Below, piece after piece: positions 60,787 through 64,000 of a stretch of 64,000 bases of DNA. Made by a program: the position numbers and the translations under genes. Below the pieces are notes generated by a model. The model was not told the origin of the DNA and searched no databases. It saw only the letters and a program-made list of their open reading frames with translations. The stretch comes from Elysia chlorotica (lineage: Eukaryota; Mollusca; Gastropoda; Plakobranchidae), in NCBI GenBank assembly GCA_003991915.1, contig RQTK01000152.1, positions 503,210 to 567,209 on the forward strand, given 5' to 3'. Numbering within the stretch: position 1 is the stretch's first letter; each line of letters opens with the position of its first letter.

Positions 60787-62485
60787 ATGGATTTCGGAAG
60801 TTTTTTGAAGCAACGGGAATTGAAGTCGGGCAAGGGAAACCCTAAAAATCCACCAGGATTTGCAGGAGCATCATCCCAAGACTACGCAGGTAAACCGGTG
60901 GTTCTTGTTCAAGTTGTTCAAGAATCAAGACTTAGATCTAGATTTCTAGATTAGATCTAACCGTTAAATGCTATAACATGTTTTTTTTTTGTTTGTTTTA
61001 GATATAGATATAGATCTAGGTTCTAGATCTACATGTTAAGGCACATTCTAAATCTGAATCGAGAGGATAACCAAAATAGCCTATAAATCTAGAGATGACC
61101 CTCTCCCTCTCTTTCCAGATCTTTCTCTTTTCGAAGTGTTTGCCTTGTGAAACCCTAGATCTATGTACTAGAATCTAGAATAGAATTTGACCAACCAAAA
61201 TGAAATTTCTAATTGTGTTCTTTAAAAAAATAGGATGTTAAACTATAAAATTTATCTAGATTCGCTCTCTTTTGTGCGAAAGATTACTTTTAAACAAAAC
61301 ATTTTAAAAACATTTATCTAGCCTTCTAACAAATAATGTGACTGTGAGTGTCTTCCTCCCAATATTTTAATGCTCTGAAATAGTCAATTAAAGGGCCATG
61401 GTAGGAATCTGAAAAAAAAATTTGTTTGCCTGTTCTCAACTTTTTGTAGACTTCTCTTCCTGTTACAATCATTTCAAGTTAAAACTAGACTACATTGATT
61501 TGATAATTATGTTCACCTTTTTCATTTGACTTTTCAGGTAATATGTATAACATTGGCAGTAATCACTTTGGATTTGGCAATACTCTCTATGGGCAAGGAG
61601 GAATCGGTGCAGGACCATCAATGGAGTGTGATGAAGGCGAATATTATCAAAGTAGTGGCCCAGACTCGTCTTACCATAATGAATCCTTTGATAGTCAAGG
61701 AGCTAAAGGTGGCCCTTGGTACAATGAACCATTTGGTCCTAAAAGTACAGATAATTTAGACTCTGGGTGTAATCCAGCAATGGACGGGTCAGGATTTAAA
61801 TTTGGAAAATCTGCAAGGGGAAAAAAATCGAACAGACCTAATAGAGGTGGTGGGAGAGTCAGATCAGCTGGCAGAGGGAATTTTTCAACACCTGGCAGAG
61901 GAAATTTAAAAAATAAACCAAGGGGCAGAGGAGGTGAGCATCTCATAATATTTTGTTTTTTTTTATTACATGTTCTCTATGTCATGTTATGGTATTACCA
62001 TTTTTGAATTTCAATCAATGTCTAATTTGAAGCCATTTTGTGAGATATCAGCCTATCAGAATTTATTCACCTATTATGTATAGTATCATATTATACAAAT
62101 TTATAGACGAAGTCTGTCTTTAGTCTACTGACTGGACAAGATCAGCCTCTGGCGTGTACATTGATTCATTGAAGGCCAAGATGAGCCTTCATTTTTAATT
62201 GGCCTTAAATATTGATTTTCTCACATTAGATTTTGTTTTAGGAGAGAGATATGGCATTTATCAATGTCTCAGAGTAAAGCGTTGAATAGCTTTAAACTTG
62301 ACACGTTATAATTCAGGGAAAATGTAAGTAGGAGATGTTCCAGTGTAATTGTACAATCATACAGTGTTTAATATGTCAAATCTTAATCAATTTATTATTT
62401 GAAGGTTATCAAAATGAAGTTGGTTACACTCAAGAGGACTCTTATGACAGCGCTGGCATGAGTCAAGTATACCACAGCTCTAATT
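60787..62485 (+). CDS. RG/RGG-rich probable RNA-binding protein, N-terminal exons (partial)
   Basis: Three coding exons: 60787-60889, 61538-61933 and 62405-62485. Donors are GCAG|GTAAAC, GGAG|GTGAGC and AATT|GTGAGT; acceptors are TTTTCAG and TTTGAAG. All three junctions are phase 1 and the frame is open for 193 codons to the last donor. The protein begins MDFGSFLKQRELKSGKG and is low-complexity, rich in Gly, Ser, Asn and Tyr. It then has an RG/RGG stretch (NRGGGRVRSAGRGN, PGRGNLKNKPRGRGG) and an acidic/Tyr-rich piece (GYQNEVGYTQEDSYDSAG). RGG boxes usually bind RNA and are arginine-methylated. No folded domain is in the window, so the family is unknown. The gene continues past the right edge. 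Confidence 0.75.
60925..61060. repeat. TAGATC-rich cluster in intron
   Basis: AGATCT/TCTAGA words interspersed with T runs, of the same kind as at 36560-36733. Intronic in the RGG-protein gene. Confidence 0.6.
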
Positions 62486-62533
62486 GTGAGTACTAAGCTA
62501 TTTTCCTCACCATAAGCTTCAAGAAAGGACTTA

Positions 62534-62600
62534 CAGTGGAAACCACACAAAACGAAGTCTGATTATTCGAATTTCTCATAAACCAACTGCAAGAAAATAT
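62534..62600 (+). mobile_element. Terminal fragment of inverted-repeat element family 2
   Basis: TTA-CAGTGGAAACCACACAAAAC... matches the inverse of the right end of the 46024-46467 element, continuing through AGTCTGAT and TCATAAACCAA. Only one end is present. It lies about 50 bases after the third exon of the RGG-protein gene. Confidence 0.7.
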
Positions 62601-62677
62601 CTTTTTTTTTTTTGTCTTGGCTCTATTGCAGTGATGCCAATTTTCTGCAAATTTACAGTGTTTGTCGTCTTAGTAGT

Positions 62678-62685
62678 AGTAGTAC

Positions 62686-62736
<51 letters not shown>

Positions 62737-62830
62737 TATTATTATATTGGTTATTTTTATTATTATGATTATATTGTTTTTTTTTATTATTATTAATATT
62801 ATTATAACTATTATTATTTTTATATGATTA
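62678..62830. repeat. (ATT)n microsatellite, degenerate to the right
   Basis: About 25 ATT units then imperfect ATT/TAT sequence; the source of poly-Ile frames on both strands. Confidence 0.9.
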
Positions 62831-62848
62831 GCCTCTTGCATTAACCCT

Positions 62849-63053
62849 ACAAGTGTCGCTAGTATTTAGGGTGTGGTGTCGGGCTATATTTGGTAATTTA
62901 TATAGGGGTCATAAATTGGTCTGGGAGGCAGCAAATATTTATTATAAACCATAACTCCTATACATTTTCTGAAAGCTGAAAGGGTCTAGAAAATTTTGAA
63001 GCGGGTTTCGGTACCATACAAGTGTTTTGTGACCTTGACCTTGGCCTTGAAAT
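62849..63053 (+). repeat. 205-bp direct repeat, copy 1
   Basis: Starts ACAAGTGTCGCTAGTATTTAG and ends in TGACCTTGACCTTGGCC. It is collinear with copy 2 at 63796-64000, with a few substitutions and no net indel. A 22-base piece (62957-62978) recurs inverted at 63163-63184. Confidence 0.9.
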
Positions 63054-63379
63054 GCCAAGGTTAGGTTTCTAGCCTAAAAAATATCTACTTTGTCATCAAA
63101 TAACTTGGAAACCAACATGTTTAGCTCAAAAAGATAAGAATAAAAGTTGTAGAGAATTTATTCAGCTTTCAGAAAATGTATAGGTCTAATAGCCTCACAC
63201 CAAGAGTAAACCAGCTGTAGCAGATTCATGCAACAGAACAAGTGAACATAAACGTCAAGTAGGTCCTAAGTTTTCTCTCTGACCATTGTCAACACAATAG
63301 AATACATGTAAAAAGCATGCAGAAGTAGATTGAGTACTTAGCTGGCATTGTTTGTTATTCAGGTCTCTTTATCAACTGG

Positions 63380-63515
63380 ATCTACATCTAGATCTACATC
63401 TCCGTTTCTATCTACTTCTAACTCAACTGCTCTTGGAACTGAATCCCTAGGTCTAGATCTAAATCTAAATCTAGATCTAGATCTAATCTAGATCTAATCT
63501 AGATCTAACTACTGG
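63380..63515. repeat. TCTAGA/AGATCT palindromic cluster
   Basis: Overlapping CTAGAT units with ATCTACATC variants at the left, as at 36560-36733. Confidence 0.8.
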
Positions 63516-63795
63516 CTCCTAGCCTTCACTGCCACTACTAGATTATCTAGACCTAGATAAAACTAACAATATCAAAATGATCATCAATCTAACCATCTAA
63601 GACTTCTAAAACTTGTTTTCGAGTAAGTAATTTCCTTCCTGGTGGACCTGCTTCTTGGTTATAAATTGTTAGTGTTTACAGTGGCTTTCAAGAGAAAATC
63701 GAGTGTCAACATGTAAACAAAGTTTGGGCTGAAACAGCTGTCTGCATTCAAAACAACACTGGGAGGAAGTGGAACTCTTCTTTTATGTTAATCAT

Positions 63796-64000
63796 ACAAG
63801 TGTCGCTAGTATTTAGTGTGTGGTGTCTGGCTATATTTGGTAATTTATATAGGGGTCATAAATTGGACTGGGAGGCAGCAAATATTTATTATAAACCATA
63901 AAACCTATACATTTTCTGAAAGCTGAGAGGGTCTAGAAAATTTTGAAGCGGGTTTCGGTACCATACAAGTGTTTTGTGACCTTGACCTTGGCCTTGAAAT
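63796..64000 (+). repeat. 205-bp direct repeat, copy 2 (runs to window end)
   Basis: Same sequence as 62849-63053, 947 bases away. The window ends inside or at the end of the similarity, so the true unit may be longer. The intervening sequence contains inverted pieces and a TCTAGA cluster. Confidence 0.9.

Overview
This is a metazoan nuclear window: short exons in long AT-rich introns with consensus GT/AG junctions, abundant di- and trinucleotide microsatellites, degraded non-LTR retrotransposons and small TA-flanked inverted-repeat elements. The repeat style (dispersed TCTAGA/AGATCT clusters, a repeat ending in TGACCTTGACCTT, tRNA-like SINE pieces) suggests a lophotrochozoan, most likely a gastropod mollusc. 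That placement is inference. A 632-base run of N lies at 34985-35616.

Layout. (1) 319-817, minus: first coding exon of a Ser/Pro-rich regulator with a Groucho-type eh1 motif; the gene runs off the left edge. A GC-rich promoter follows at about 1.2-1.75 kb. From there to 18 kb is a gene-free stretch with SINE-like repeats, microsatellites and a few candidate regulatory sites. (2) 19080-32426, minus: a complete 12-exon dolichol kinase gene (DOLK), reconstructed here with consistent splice phases to 526 codons plus stop. Its introns hold an intact inverted-repeat element, a LINE 3' end in a very long target-site duplication, and a dead RT fragment. (3) 34.5-36.1 kb: probable shared 5' region between DOLK and the next gene, carrying the assembly gap and a long CTT tract. 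(4) 39316-45537, plus: a two-coding-exon, 1323-residue nuclear C2H2 zinc-finger protein, followed by about 9 kb of non-coding sequence that may be partly 3' UTR. (5) 56.65-59.87 kb, minus: a nearly full-length but inactivated endonuclease-RT LINE. (6) 60787 onward, plus: N-terminal exons of an RG/RGG-rich protein that continues past the right edge, followed by ATT repeats, TCTAGA clusters and a 205-bp direct repeat.

The genes do not form a pathway. DOLK makes dolichyl phosphate for ER glycosylation; the zinc-finger and eh1 proteins look like transcription regulators; the RGG protein is probably RNA-associated. I saw no CRISPR, operon or other prokaryote-like system. The most informative content is the exon reconstruction of DOLK and the transposon structures.
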